Of a DNA stretch of 64,000 nt, positions 44,428-53,965 are shown piece after piece. The position numbers were made by a program, and so were the translations under genes. The notes below the pieces were generated by a model, which did not search any database, had not been told where the DNA came from, and saw nothing but the letters and a program-made list of their open reading frames with translations. The first letter of the stretch is position 1, and each line of letters begins with the position of its first letter. This DNA comes from Bradyrhizobium sp. WSM1743 (GTDB lineage Bacteria > Pseudomonadota > Alphaproteobacteria > Rhizobiales > Xanthobacteraceae), in contig NZ_AXAZ01000014.1 of NCBI RefSeq assembly GCF_000473065.1, positions 62,001-126,000 on the forward strand, given 5' to 3'.

Positions 44428-46380
44428 ATGCACAAGCCGGCCGCGACGCGCGAACAGAGTAAACAGCCGCCCATTGTCGAGACCAAAGGCGAGAACGGCG
44501 ATGAAGTGACACCGCCGCCGCCCGAGCTGGTCGAACCCGACCCCGAGCTCTCACCCGAGGAAGCCGAGCAGGCCCGCAAGGATTATCTGCTGACGCGGTT
44601 CTGGATCAGCGCGCGCGGCTTCTGGGGCCACAACGGCGACCGCCTCGCCTGGCCGTTCTCGATCGGTCTCGGCGTGCTGATCGTCCTCACCGTCTGCTTC
44701 CAATACGGCATCAATGTCTGGAATCGCGCGATCTTCGATGCCATCGAGCAGCGCGATGCGACGAGTGTCTTCCATCTCACGGCGGTGTTCTTCCCGCTCG
44801 CGATCGGCAGCATCGCGCTCGGCGTCGCCCAGGTGTTCGCGCGCATGGGAATCCAGCGGCGCTGGCGCGCCTGGCTGACCGCGAGCGTGCTGACGCGATG
44901 GCTCGCCAACGGGCGCTACTATCAGCTGAACCTCGTCGGCGGCGATCACGGGAATCCCGAATACCGCATCGCCGAGGACCTGCGCATCGCGACCGACTCG
45001 CCCGTCGATTTCCTCGCCGGCGTGACGTCCGCGCTATTGTCGGCGGTGACCTTCATCGTCGTGCTCTGGACCATCGGCGGTGCACTCACCGTCACGCTCG
45101 GCGGCTCCACCATCACCATCCCCGGCTTCCTGGTGATCGCCGCGATCCTGTACGCCGCGATCGCGTCCGGCTCGATCGTGGTGATCGGCCGGCGCTTCGT
45201 GCAGGTCTCCGGGGACAAGAACCAGGCCGAAGCCGATTTCCGCTACACGCTGACGCGCGTGCGCGAGAACGGCGAGAGCATCGCGCTGCTCGGCGGCGAG
45301 CAGGAGGAGCGCGACGGCCTCGACCGCAACTTCACCAGCGTCTTGCGGCAATGGGCGCGGCTGGCCGGTCAGCACATGCGCACGACGCTGGTGTCGCAGG
45401 GGTCGGGCCTCGTTGCGCCGGTCGTGCCGCTCCTGCTCTGCGCACCAAAATACCTCGACGGCAGCATGACGCTGGGGCAGGTGATGCAGGCGGCCTCCGC
45501 CTTCACCATCGTGCAGAGCGCGTTCGGCTGGCTGGTCGACAATTATCCGCGGCTGGCCGACTGGAACGCCTGTGCGCGCCGCATCGCCTCGCTGATGATG
45601 TCGCTCGACGCGCTCGAGCGTGCCGAGCAGGGCGACGGCCTCGGCCGCATCAAGCGCGGCGAGACGCACAAGGCGATGCTGGAGCTGCGCGATCTCTCCG
45701 TCACGCTCGATGACGGCACCGCGGTGGTCGGCGAGACCGAGGTGGTGATCGAGCCCGGCGAACGGCTGCTGGTCGCCGGAGAATCCGGCACCGGCAAGAG
45801 CACGCTGGTGCGCGCCATTGCGGGGCTATGGCCGTGGGGCGACGGCAGCGTCAACTTTCATCCCGACCGGCGGCTGTTCATGCTGCCGCAGCGGCCTTAC
45901 GTGCCATCCGGATCGCTGCGCCGCGCCGTCGCCTATCCCGGGGCTGCGGAGGATTGGACCGTCAGGGAGATCGGCGAGGCCCTCCACAAGGTCGGCCTCG
46001 ATCATCTCAAGGAGAAGATCGAGGAAGAAGGCCCCTGGGACCAGACGCTGTCGGGCGGCGAGAAGCAGCGCCTCGCCTTCGCGCGGCTGCTGCTGCACCG
46101 CCCTGATATCGTCGTGCTCGATGAAGCGACCTCGGCGCTCGACGAGAAGAGCCAGGACAAGATGATGAAGATGGTCACCGACGAGCTGCCGAAGGCGACC
46201 ATCGTCAGCGTCGCGCATCGCGCCGAGCTGGAGGCTTTCCACAGCCGCAAGATCGTGCTGGAGCGCCGCAAGGGCGGCGCCAAGCTCGTCAGCGACGTCG
46301 ACCTGATTCCGCGCAAGGGCAAGCGCAAGCTGCTCGGGCGCTTCCTGCGCCAGCGCAAGCCCCCGAAGAAGGCGGCGTGA
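44428..46380 (+). CDS. SbmA/BacA-like ABC transporter with fused ATPase domain
   Basis: 650 aa. The N-terminal part is an SbmA/BacA-type transmembrane domain (FWISARGFWGHNGDRLAWPF, then ISARG-like segments; RRWRAWLTASVLTRWLANGR), fused to an ABC ATPase (Walker A GESGTGKSTL, LSGGEKQR, DIVVLDEATSAL). Related fused proteins are YddA and Bradyrhizobium BclA, which imports NCR peptides in Aeschynomene symbiosis. I cannot tell whether this is BclA or a paralogue. The ATG at 44428 was chosen over a TTG at 44413. Confidence 0.88.
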   Translation: MHKPAATREQSKQPPIVETKGENGDEVTPPPPELVEPDPELSPEEAEQARKDYLLTRFWISARGFWGHNGDRLAWPFSIGLGVLIVLTVCFQYGINVWNRAIFDAIEQRDATSVFHLTAVFFPLAIGSIALGVAQVFARMGIQRRWRAWLTASVLTRWLANGRYYQLNLVGGDHGNPEYRIAEDLRIATDSPVDFLAGVTSALLSAVTFIVVLWTIGGALTVTLGGSTITIPGFLVIAAILYAAIASGSIVVIGRRFVQVSGDKNQAEADFRYTLTRVRENGESIALLGGEQEERDGLDRNFTSVLRQWARLAGQHMRTTLVSQGSGLVAPVVPLLLCAPKYLDGSMTLGQVMQAASAFTIVQSAFGWLVDNYPRLADWNACARRIASLMMSLDALERAEQGDGLGRIKRGETHKAMLELRDLSVTLDDGTAVVGETEVVIEPGERLLVAGESGTGKSTLVRAIAGLWPWGDGSVNFHPDRRLFMLPQRPYVPSGSLRRAVAYPGAAEDWTVREIGEALHKVGLDHLKEKIEEEGPWDQTLSGGEKQRLAFARLLLHRPDIVVLDEATSALDEKSQDKMMKMVTDELPKATIVSVAHRAELEAFHSRKIVLERRKGGAKLVSDVDLIPRKGKRKLLGRFLRQRKPPKKAA

Positions 46381-46391
46381 GGCTCTCTCCA

Positions 46392-46530
46392 TCGTCCCGG
46401 ACAAGCGCGCGCCGATCCGGGACCCAGCCACAGGATTGGTGTGGCGAAGACCCGGAGTGGGCATCTCGCGCCATAACGACGTCCGGTGGGTATGGGTCCC
46501 GGATCCGCGCTTGCGCTTGCCCGGGACGAC
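46392..46530. repeat. Interspersed inverted repeat, family F copy 3
   Basis: TCGTCCCGGACAAGCGCGCG, CCGGGACCCAGCCACAGG, TAACGACGTCCGGTGGGTAT and GCTTGCCCGGGACGAC. The inner right arm is less similar to the left than in other copies. It lies upstream of the FkbM gene and could be read as its 5' extension, which is not plausible as coding. Confidence 0.8.
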
Positions 46531-46561
46531 ACCGAAATTGTGGCCCCCATCAAAACCGGCT

Positions 46562-47419
46562 ATGCATGCGCCGCCTGCAACGAGGACCTGCTGCTTGACG
46601 TCCGACAACGCCCATTCGTCCGCGCCATTCGGCGCGTTTGCGCCCAACGCGGCGCAGGCTGCAATTATTCGCCTCGCGCAAGCGTCGGGGCTGAAGCGCG
46701 GCGCGTTCCGGCCGTGGATGTCGCGGCTGGTCAATCTGCTGCGTAGCGGTCCGGTCGACGTGCTATATCAGGGCGCCTCGTTCCGCTTCTATCATCAGGG
46801 CAGCGCGACCGAGCGCGGCGCGCTGTTCAACCCCGACTACAATCTCGACGAGCTCGATTTCCTGCGCCAGCACACCCCTGCGGGCGGCGTGTTCGTCGAT
46901 GTCGGCGCCAATGTCGGCACCTTTGCACTGGTGATGGCGCGGCAGGTCGGGCCATCAGGCAAGGTGGTCGCGATCGAGCCGCATCCGCTGACGTTTGGGC
47001 GGCTCTCCTTCAATCACGCCGCCTCGAAGACGCCGCAGGTGCGCCTGGTGCAGGCCGCGGCCGGCGACAGCGACGGCGAGCTGATGATCGAGAGCGGTGG
47101 CGGCAATCTCGGCGCCACCCATGTCGTCACCGGCACGGCCAGTGCCGAGGCCATCAAGGTGCCGTCGCTGCGCTTGATGCGCATTCTCGAGGAGGCCGGC
47201 GTCGGCCAAGTCGATTCGCTCAAGATCGACGTCGAGGGTTTTGAGGACCGCGTGCTGATCGGCTTCTTCCGCGACGCGCCGCAATCGCTCTGGCCGCGCG
47301 CGGTGGTGATCGAACACCTGTCACAAAACGAATGGCAGCAGGATTGTATTGCCGACATGGTCGCGCGCGGCTTTACGATCGCACGCAAGACACGGAGCAA
47401 TACGTTCCTGTCACGCTGA
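46562..47419 (+). CDS. FkbM-family methyltransferase
   Basis: Class I SAM-dependent O-methyltransferase of the FkbM type. GGVFVDVGANVGTFALVMAR holds the SAM motif, followed by VVAIEPHPLTFGRL and DSLKIDVEGFEDRVLIGF. The N-terminus is uncertain: ATG at 46562 (285 aa) or TTG at 46595, the latter with a GAGGA ribosome-binding site. Upstream sequence is repeat. Substrate unknown; relatives methylate glycans or small molecules. Confidence 0.82.
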   Translation: MHAPPATRTCCLTSDNAHSSAPFGAFAPNAAQAAIIRLAQASGLKRGAFRPWMSRLVNLLRSGPVDVLYQGASFRFYHQGSATERGALFNPDYNLDELDFLRQHTPAGGVFVDVGANVGTFALVMARQVGPSGKVVAIEPHPLTFGRLSFNHAASKTPQVRLVQAAAGDSDGELMIESGGGNLGATHVVTGTASAEAIKVPSLRLMRILEEAGVGQVDSLKIDVEGFEDRVLIGFFRDAPQSLWPRAVVIEHLSQNEWQQDCIADMVARGFTIARKTRSNTFLSR

Positions 47420-47444
47420 CAAGGACAAACAAGGGAGGCTAGCG

Positions 47445-47831
47445 ATGATCGACCATTTGGGTTTCTCGGTCTCCGACTATGAGCGCGCGAAAGCGTTCTA
47501 TGCAAGGGCGCTGGCGCCGCTCGGCTATGGCCTGATCATGGAAGTGACGGCCGAGCAGGCCGGTCACGCTGCGGCCGCAGGTTTCGGCGCCGACGGCAAG
47601 CCGGACTTCTGGTTCGGCGCGGAAGGCGCCATGAACAAGCCGGTGCACATTGCGATCGCAGCCAAGGACCGCGCCACTGTGGATGCCTTCTACAAGGCGG
47701 CGATCGCGGCCGGCGGCCGCGACAACGGGCCTCCGGGCGTCCGCCCGCATTATCATGCGAACTATTACGGATCGTTTGTGCTCGATCCCGATGGCCACAA
47801 TATCGAGGCCGTCTGTCACGCGCCCGAATAA
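47445..47831 (+). CDS. VOC-family (glyoxalase-fold) protein
   Basis: A 128-aa single-domain vicinal-oxygen-chelate protein: IDHLGFSVSDYERAKAFYAR at the start and YGSFVLDPDGHNIEAVCH at the end, with His and Glu metal-ligand positions. The start ATG at 47445 follows AGGGAGGCTAGCG. Substrate unknown; relatives include glyoxalase I and dioxygenase or resistance proteins. Confidence 0.9.
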   Translation: MIDHLGFSVSDYERAKAFYARALAPLGYGLIMEVTAEQAGHAAAAGFGADGKPDFWFGAEGAMNKPVHIAIAAKDRATVDAFYKAAIAAGGRDNGPPGVRPHYHANYYGSFVLDPDGHNIEAVCHAPE

Positions 47832-47856
47832 GCCGCGTTCCAGGTCACGCGTAAAG

Positions 47857-47881
47857 GGAACATCGGCACGGCATCATCGTT
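47857..47881 (+). promoter_or_regulatory. Probable EcfG (general stress response) promoter, GGAAC-N16-CGTT
   Basis: GGAAC (47857-47861) and CGTT (47878-47881) are separated by exactly 16 bases, matching the alphaproteobacterial sigma-EcfG consensus. It lies 34 bp upstream of the ATG of the proline-rich small protein (47916), in the correct direction, leaving room for a normal 5' leader. Confidence 0.68.
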
Positions 47882-47915
47882 ATCGTCCTCTGGACAATTG
47901 ATCACGAAGGTGCCG

Positions 47916-48155
47916 ATGCCAATCGAGCCGCCTGAGATTCCGCCGGCAACACCGGGGACTCCGACCGAGCCGCCTCCGGGAATTCCGCCGGGCAATCCGC
48001 AACCCGACATCGCGCCGCCGACGCGCGAGCCCGGCGAAGCACCGCGGCCGGATGAATTGCCCGGCCATATGCCGGAAGAGATTCCACGACGCGGACCGAA
48101 CGGTCCGCTCACGCCAAATCCTGCGACGGACGCAACTCCGCAGGATCGCGTATGA
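47916..48155 (+). CDS. Proline-rich small acidic protein (79 aa)
   Basis: 79 residues of Pro, Glu and Gly (MPIEPPEIPPATPGTPTEPP...), with no signal peptide or hydrophobic segment. It is probably intrinsically disordered and cytoplasmic. ATG at 47916 sits behind AAGG with a 6-base gap, and a TTG at 47898 is an alternative. An EcfG-type promoter lies just upstream, so stress-induced expression is inferred. Family unknown. Confidence 0.62.
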   Translation: MPIEPPEIPPATPGTPTEPPPGIPPGNPQPDIAPPTREPGEAPRPDELPGHMPEEIPRRGPNGPLTPNPATDATPQDRV

Positions 48156-48341
48156 GGCGAAGCATCACAGGTGAGGCGATTGCAACCTGCGTCTGAATGC
48201 GCAATGAACGTCACCATAGTGAGGTGATTTGCGTGCAGAAATAAATCGGGCCGCGGTCGCTTCGCCCGCCACAATGCGGCCTAACGCGTAGCTGTTCATC
48301 CCAACACTTCGTCAAAGAACCTTCCGGGGAAGTTCACCACC

Positions 48342-50540
48342 ATGACCAACCTTCGTTTCGTGCTGCTTGCGACGACGGCTCTGACCGCGATGCAATTGGC
48401 CAACACCGCATCGCATGCGCAAGGCGCTTCGCCGCTCGTGGTCGCGCAGGCCCAGCCGGCCCAGCCTCAAGAGACGGGCCCTGACGGAAAACCGAAGCAG
48501 CCGCCGAAGGGACCGCCAGGGGCCGCTCCGCCTGCAGCACCCGCGCGCCCGGCGGCACCGCCGCCCGCGGCTGCGCCGCCTCACCCGCCCGCAGCGCCCC
48601 CGCCGGCAGCCGCACCGCCACGCCCGGCAGCGCCGCCACCGCCTCCACCTGCGGCCCGTCCGGCGCCTCCGCCGCCCCCGCCGCCAGCCGCTCCGAAGCA
48701 GCCTTCACCGCCGCCGCCGGCCGCCGCCCCGAAGCAGCCTTCGCCGCCGCCGGCTGCAGCGCCGCAGCAGCACGCCCCGACGCCGCCCCCTCCGGCGCCG
48801 CCGGCCGCGCGCCCGACTCCCACGCCGCCGGCACCGCCTCCTGCCGCGGCTCCGCAGCAGCACGCGCCCGCCACGCCGCCGCCTGCGGCTCGCCCGACTC
48901 CGACGCCTCCGCCGCCCCCGCCAGCGCCTCCATCGGCTCGACCGACGCCTGCGCCCACGGCAACACCGCCTGCTCCGACAGCTGCGCCCACGGCCCGCCC
49001 CGGCGCGCCTGCGCCGGCAGCCACGCCTGCTCCGACGGCGACACCCACGCCGACACCTGCGCCGACTGCAACGCCGGCTCCGGGCAGCACGCCTGGCGCG
49101 CCGCCGGCTGGCCGCCCCGGCGCACCTCCGCCCGGCGCACGCCCTGGCTCGCCGCCGCCGGCGGGATCGCCGGCCCCCGGCGCCACGCCCGCTCCAACCG
49201 CGACGCCGGCTCCCGGCAGCACTCCGACGCCGCCGGCCGGACGTCCGGGGTCGGCAACGCCCGCTCCCGGCGCAACCCCGACCCCGACGGCGACGCCAAC
49301 CCCCGGCCAGCAGGGTGGAACGCCTCCTGCCGGTGCGCCCGCTGCCGGAACTCCGGCTGCGCCGCCTCAGGCCGGCAACCTCCCGCCCCGGCCCACAGCT
49401 CCGGCCGGCGCCGCGGCGCCGACGGTCGTCCCCGGCTCGCCCGCCGCAGCACCGCCGCCGAACCGGGCGCAATACGCGCCGCCGACGGTCGCACCGGCGT
49501 TCCAGGCCGCTCCCACCGTTGCAGCACCGCTGCCGCCACCGCCGCGTCCGCCGCAGCGTGACCTGACGCCGCTCGCGATCGGTGCAGGCGTGGTGGCCGG
49601 CGCCGTGATCGGCGCCACCATCGCCGATCTCCATAACCAGCGACGCGAGGTCGTCGAAGGCGGCCGCACCGTCTACACCGAGCCGGACCGCATCATCATC
49701 CGCGATCCGGGCGGGCAGGCCTATGTCCGCGGCAACGATCTCTATCGCTTCCGCTATGGCGCCCGCGACATCCGCACCGATACCGTCGGCGGCGAAACCC
49801 GCACCGTCGTGATCCGCCCCGATGGCAGCGAGGTGATCACCGTCGTCGGTCCGGACGGCTCGCTGCTGCGTCGAATCCGCAGGGACCCCGGCGGACGCGA
49901 GATCGTCATCATCGACAACAGCTACCGCGATCCGCGCGCAGTCGGCGGCTTCTATGTCGACGTGCCGCCGCCGGTCGTGAACATTCCCTATGATCGCTAC
50001 ATCGTCGACGCCGAGGAGGCGTCGCCGGACGTGATCTACGCGACCATGCAGGCACCGCCGGTGCAGCGGATCGAGCGGCGTTACTCGCTCGACGAGATCC
50101 GCTACAGCCCCAATGTCCGCATGCAGATGCCGAGCATCGACGTCAACACGATCAACTTCGAGACGGGATCGTGGACCATCCCGCCGGACCAGGCGGCCCG
50201 GCTGCAGGTGATCGCCGACGGCCTCAACCAGGCGATCCAGCGCAATCCGCGCGAGGTGTTCCTGATCGAGGGACACACCGATGCGGTCGGCAACGAGGTC
50301 GACAATCTGTCGCTGTCGGACCGCCGTGCGCAGGCCGCGGCCGAATTGCTGACGCAGCAGTTCGGCGTGCCCGCGGAAAACCTGACGTCGCAGGGCTATG
50401 GCGAGCAGTATCTGAAGGAGCAGACGCAAGGGCCGAGCCTGATCAACCGGCGCGTCACCATCCGTCGCATCACGCCGCTGCTCAACGGCGGCACAGCCTC
50501 GCTGCCGCCGCCCCCGCCCGGCACCGCGCCGCCGCGGTAA
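48342..50540 (+). CDS. OmpA-family protein with long Pro/Ala-rich linker
   Basis: 732 aa: signal peptide (NLRFVLLATTALTAMQLANTASHA), then about 350 residues almost entirely Pro, Ala, Thr and Gly, a short hydrophobic glycine-zipper-like segment (PLAIGAGVVAGAVIGATIAD, about 408-427), a Pro/Arg/Tyr-rich spacer, and a C-terminal OmpA peptidoglycan-binding domain (about 600-705, IEGHTDAVGNEVDNLSLSDR and RAQAAAELL). It likely links the outer membrane to peptidoglycan through a long spacer. No beta-barrel is apparent. Confidence 0.88.
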   Translation: MTNLRFVLLATTALTAMQLANTASHAQGASPLVVAQAQPAQPQETGPDGKPKQPPKGPPGAAPPAAPARPAAPPPAAAPPHPPAAPPPAAAPPRPAAPPPPPPAARPAPPPPPPPAAPKQPSPPPPAAAPKQPSPPPAAAPQQHAPTPPPPAPPAARPTPTPPAPPPAAAPQQHAPATPPPAARPTPTPPPPPPAPPSARPTPAPTATPPAPTAAPTARPGAPAPAATPAPTATPTPTPAPTATPAPGSTPGAPPAGRPGAPPPGARPGSPPPAGSPAPGATPAPTATPAPGSTPTPPAGRPGSATPAPGATPTPTATPTPGQQGGTPPAGAPAAGTPAAPPQAGNLPPRPTAPAGAAAPTVVPGSPAAAPPPNRAQYAPPTVAPAFQAAPTVAAPLPPPPRPPQRDLTPLAIGAGVVAGAVIGATIADLHNQRREVVEGGRTVYTEPDRIIIRDPGGQAYVRGNDLYRFRYGARDIRTDTVGGETRTVVIRPDGSEVITVVGPDGSLLRRIRRDPGGREIVIIDNSYRDPRAVGGFYVDVPPPVVNIPYDRYIVDAEEASPDVIYATMQAPPVQRIERRYSLDEIRYSPNVRMQMPSIDVNTINFETGSWTIPPDQAARLQVIADGLNQAIQRNPREVFLIEGHTDAVGNEVDNLSLSDRRAQAAAELLTQQFGVPAENLTSQGYGEQYLKEQTQGPSLINRRVTIRRITPLLNGGTASLPPPPPGTAPPR

Positions 50541-50554
50541 CGGCACACAAACGC

Positions 50555-50587
50555 AAATGGCCGGGAGCGATCCCGGCCATTTTGTTT
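50555..50587. terminator. Bidirectional terminator hairpin between the OmpA and phosphatase genes
   Basis: AAATGGCCGGGA and TCCCGGCCATTT form a perfect 12-bp stem around GCGA, followed by TGTTT on the plus strand. The convergent alkaline phosphatase gene ends 17 bases farther on. The plus-strand T-tract is better than the minus-strand one. Confidence 0.9.
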
Positions 50588-50603
50588 GAAGCGTGTGTGG
50601 CCG

Positions 50604-52361
50604 CTACTGGCCGGCGGCGAGCCCAAGCGCCTCGGCCATGACACGGAACACTTCGGTGTTGTCCATCGAGCCGCGCACGCGCTCGCTGCCCGGTCCGGTC
50701 GCAGTCAGGATGACGTCCTCGCCCGAATGCACGCTGGCGCCAATCAGCGCCGACAGATTGCCGGGGCGCAGCACCGCGCCCGGGACGTCCTTGTATTTGT
50801 CGTTGGCCTTGAACGTCCCGTCGTCGCCAGCCTTGACGGTCGGCTCGTTGGGATTATCCAGCTTCGGACGAAACGTCTCGTAGTGATCCGGCAGGCTGGC
50901 CGAGAAGATGGCGAGCCGTCGGCTGACGTCGATGCGTGCCGGATAACCTTCCGCATCCGGCGCCGGATAGTTGGGAAATCCGGCTTGCTCGTAGACGCCG
51001 ACGCGCTCGCGCAAGGGAACGTTGGGCGCGGTGCCCATGTCGTCATTCACCGTGCCGACCAGACTGTTGGGATGATTGTGGTCCGCCAGCACCAGGATCA
51101 GGGTGTCGTCGCCACGCGCCCGCGCCCATTCACGCGTCTGGTGCACCGCGTTATCGAGCATGATCGTGTCGTAGACGGCGCGCTCCATGTCGAGCAAATG
51201 CGCGTATTTGTCGATCATTCCGGATTCGACCATCAGGAAGAAGCCGGCCTCGTTCTTCGAGAGAATGTTCAGCGCCGCCTGCACCTGCTCGGTCAGATCA
51301 GGCTGCTCGGGGAATTTCTTGACGCCACCGCCCTTCAGGAATTTGCGGTCGAGCACACCGTCCATGTTGCCGGTGGCGAACAGGCCGAGCAGCTTGCTCT
51401 TCTCCTGTTTTGCGGCAGACGCGCTAAGCTCAGTCGCGGTGGTCGCCACCTGATAGCCGGCATCGCGAAACTTCGCGATGTAGTCGGTCTCGTCCTTGCG
51501 TTTCGAGCCGGCGGCCGACTTCGGCAGAAAATTCGCGCTGCCGCCGCCCATCAGGACATCCGGCTTCGCCGTGAAGAATTGCTCGACGATCTCGTCATAG
51601 GCGGCGCGCCGGCGGGTATGCGCGACCATCGCCGCCGGCGTCGCGTCTTCGATCTCCGTATTGGTGACGATACCAACCGCCATGCCGAGCCGCCTTTTGG
51701 CGAGGCTCGTGATGGTTTCGACCTTGGGATCGTCGAACGGGCTTGCGGTGCGGTCCGCATAGACGCCGAGAGCGTTGACGGCACTCTTGTGCCCGGTCGC
51801 ATAGGCGCTGGCCGAGTTCGCGGAATCGGTGATGATCGAGTCCGAGCCCGCAGTCGCCACCAGTGCCATATGCGGCATGTCGTCGATCGCGAGTTTGCCG
51901 CGGCTCTTGCCCTCGGAAATCCCCTTGGACAGGATTCTCGCGGCGACCCGATGCGCCGGCGACATGCCGTCACCGATGAACAGGATGACGTTCTTCGCCT
52001 TGCGCGGACCGGTGTCGTAGACCGTCCATGTGACGCTGCGCTGGCGCGTGCCGTCGCTCACGTCCACCGCAACGGTGCCCGGCGTGGTCAGCATGACGTC
52101 ACGCAGGATCAGGGACGATTGCTCCTTGCCGTCCTCGCGCTCGACGAACGTTCCGCTGCGGCCGAACGCGGCGGCATAGTCCGCGCCGTTCACCGTCACC
52201 TTCAGCTTGGCGGGATCGACCGGCCCGGGGAGCTCGACCTTGAAGTCGAACTTGGCCCCTGCGAGGATCTCAGCACGATCGATCGGATAGATCGCCTGCG
52301 CCGACAGCGACGACGTCCAACAGAGGACGATGAGAGAGGCGAGTGCCGATCTCTTGACCAT
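50604..52361 (-). CDS. Alkaline phosphatase, secreted
   Basis: 585 aa with a signal peptide (SALASLIVLCWTSSLSA) and, after an N-terminal beta domain of about 110 residues, the alkaline phosphatase superfamily core. VILFIGDGMSPAHRVAAR starts the core, DSANSAS holds the nucleophile Ser, and metal ligands lie in MVESGMIDKYAH and LILVLADHNH. Substrate specificity is unknown. It has no pho-box that I can support. Confidence 0.92.
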   Translation of the reverse strand: MVKRSALASLIVLCWTSSLSAQAIYPIDRAEILAGAKFDFKVELPGPVDPAKLKVTVNGADYAAAFGRSGTFVEREDGKEQSSLILRDVMLTTPGTVAVDVSDGTRQRSVTWTVYDTGPRKAKNVILFIGDGMSPAHRVAARILSKGISEGKSRGKLAIDDMPHMALVATAGSDSIITDSANSASAYATGHKSAVNALGVYADRTASPFDDPKVETITSLAKRRLGMAVGIVTNTEIEDATPAAMVAHTRRRAAYDEIVEQFFTAKPDVLMGGGSANFLPKSAAGSKRKDETDYIAKFRDAGYQVATTATELSASAAKQEKSKLLGLFATGNMDGVLDRKFLKGGGVKKFPEQPDLTEQVQAALNILSKNEAGFFLMVESGMIDKYAHLLDMERAVYDTIMLDNAVHQTREWARARGDDTLILVLADHNHPNSLVGTVNDDMGTAPNVPLRERVGVYEQAGFPNYPAPDAEGYPARIDVSRRLAIFSASLPDHYETFRPKLDNPNEPTVKAGDDGTFKANDKYKDVPGAVLRPGNLSALIGASVHSGEDVILTATGPGSERVRGSMDNTEVFRVMAEALGLAAGQ

Positions 52362-52442
52362 GTTCGATGCTCCGTGATCCCGCTCCGATAGAAACAGGAA
52401 GCGTAGCGATCGAGAATGACACCGTCATTAAGCTCTTGGCGC

Positions 52443-52527
52443 GTAGCCCGGATGGAGCGCAGCGCAATCCGGGACTCTATCGGCTTGGCGAGACTTCCCG
52501 GATTTCGCTGCGCTCCATCCGGGCTAC
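52443..52527. repeat. Inverted repeat, family H (GTAGCCCGGATGGAGCGC element)
   Basis: GTAGCCCGGATGGAGCGCAG with CGCAATCCGGG, then CCCGGATTTCGCTGCGCTCC with ATCCGGGCTAC: a nearly perfect inverted repeat with a 22-bp spacer. One copy in the window, between the phosphatase start and argG stop. Confidence 0.88.
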
Positions 52528-52534
52528 GGAAATC

Positions 52535-53929
<1,395 letters not shown>

Positions 53930-53965
53930 TCAAATTTCGCAGGGCTCGGCACCCATTTAATGGGC

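Noticed and set aside
48705..50546. A long Arg-rich open frame on the minus strand across the OmpA-family gene
   Set aside because: It is the antisense of Pro/Ala codons (GGC, GCC and CGG reverse to Gly, Arg and Ala) and shows no real signature.
50586..52391. A 601-codon open frame on the plus strand opposite the alkaline phosphatase
   Set aside because: The minus-strand protein has a full phosphatase core with intact motifs. The opposite frame is Arg/His-rich shadow sequence.
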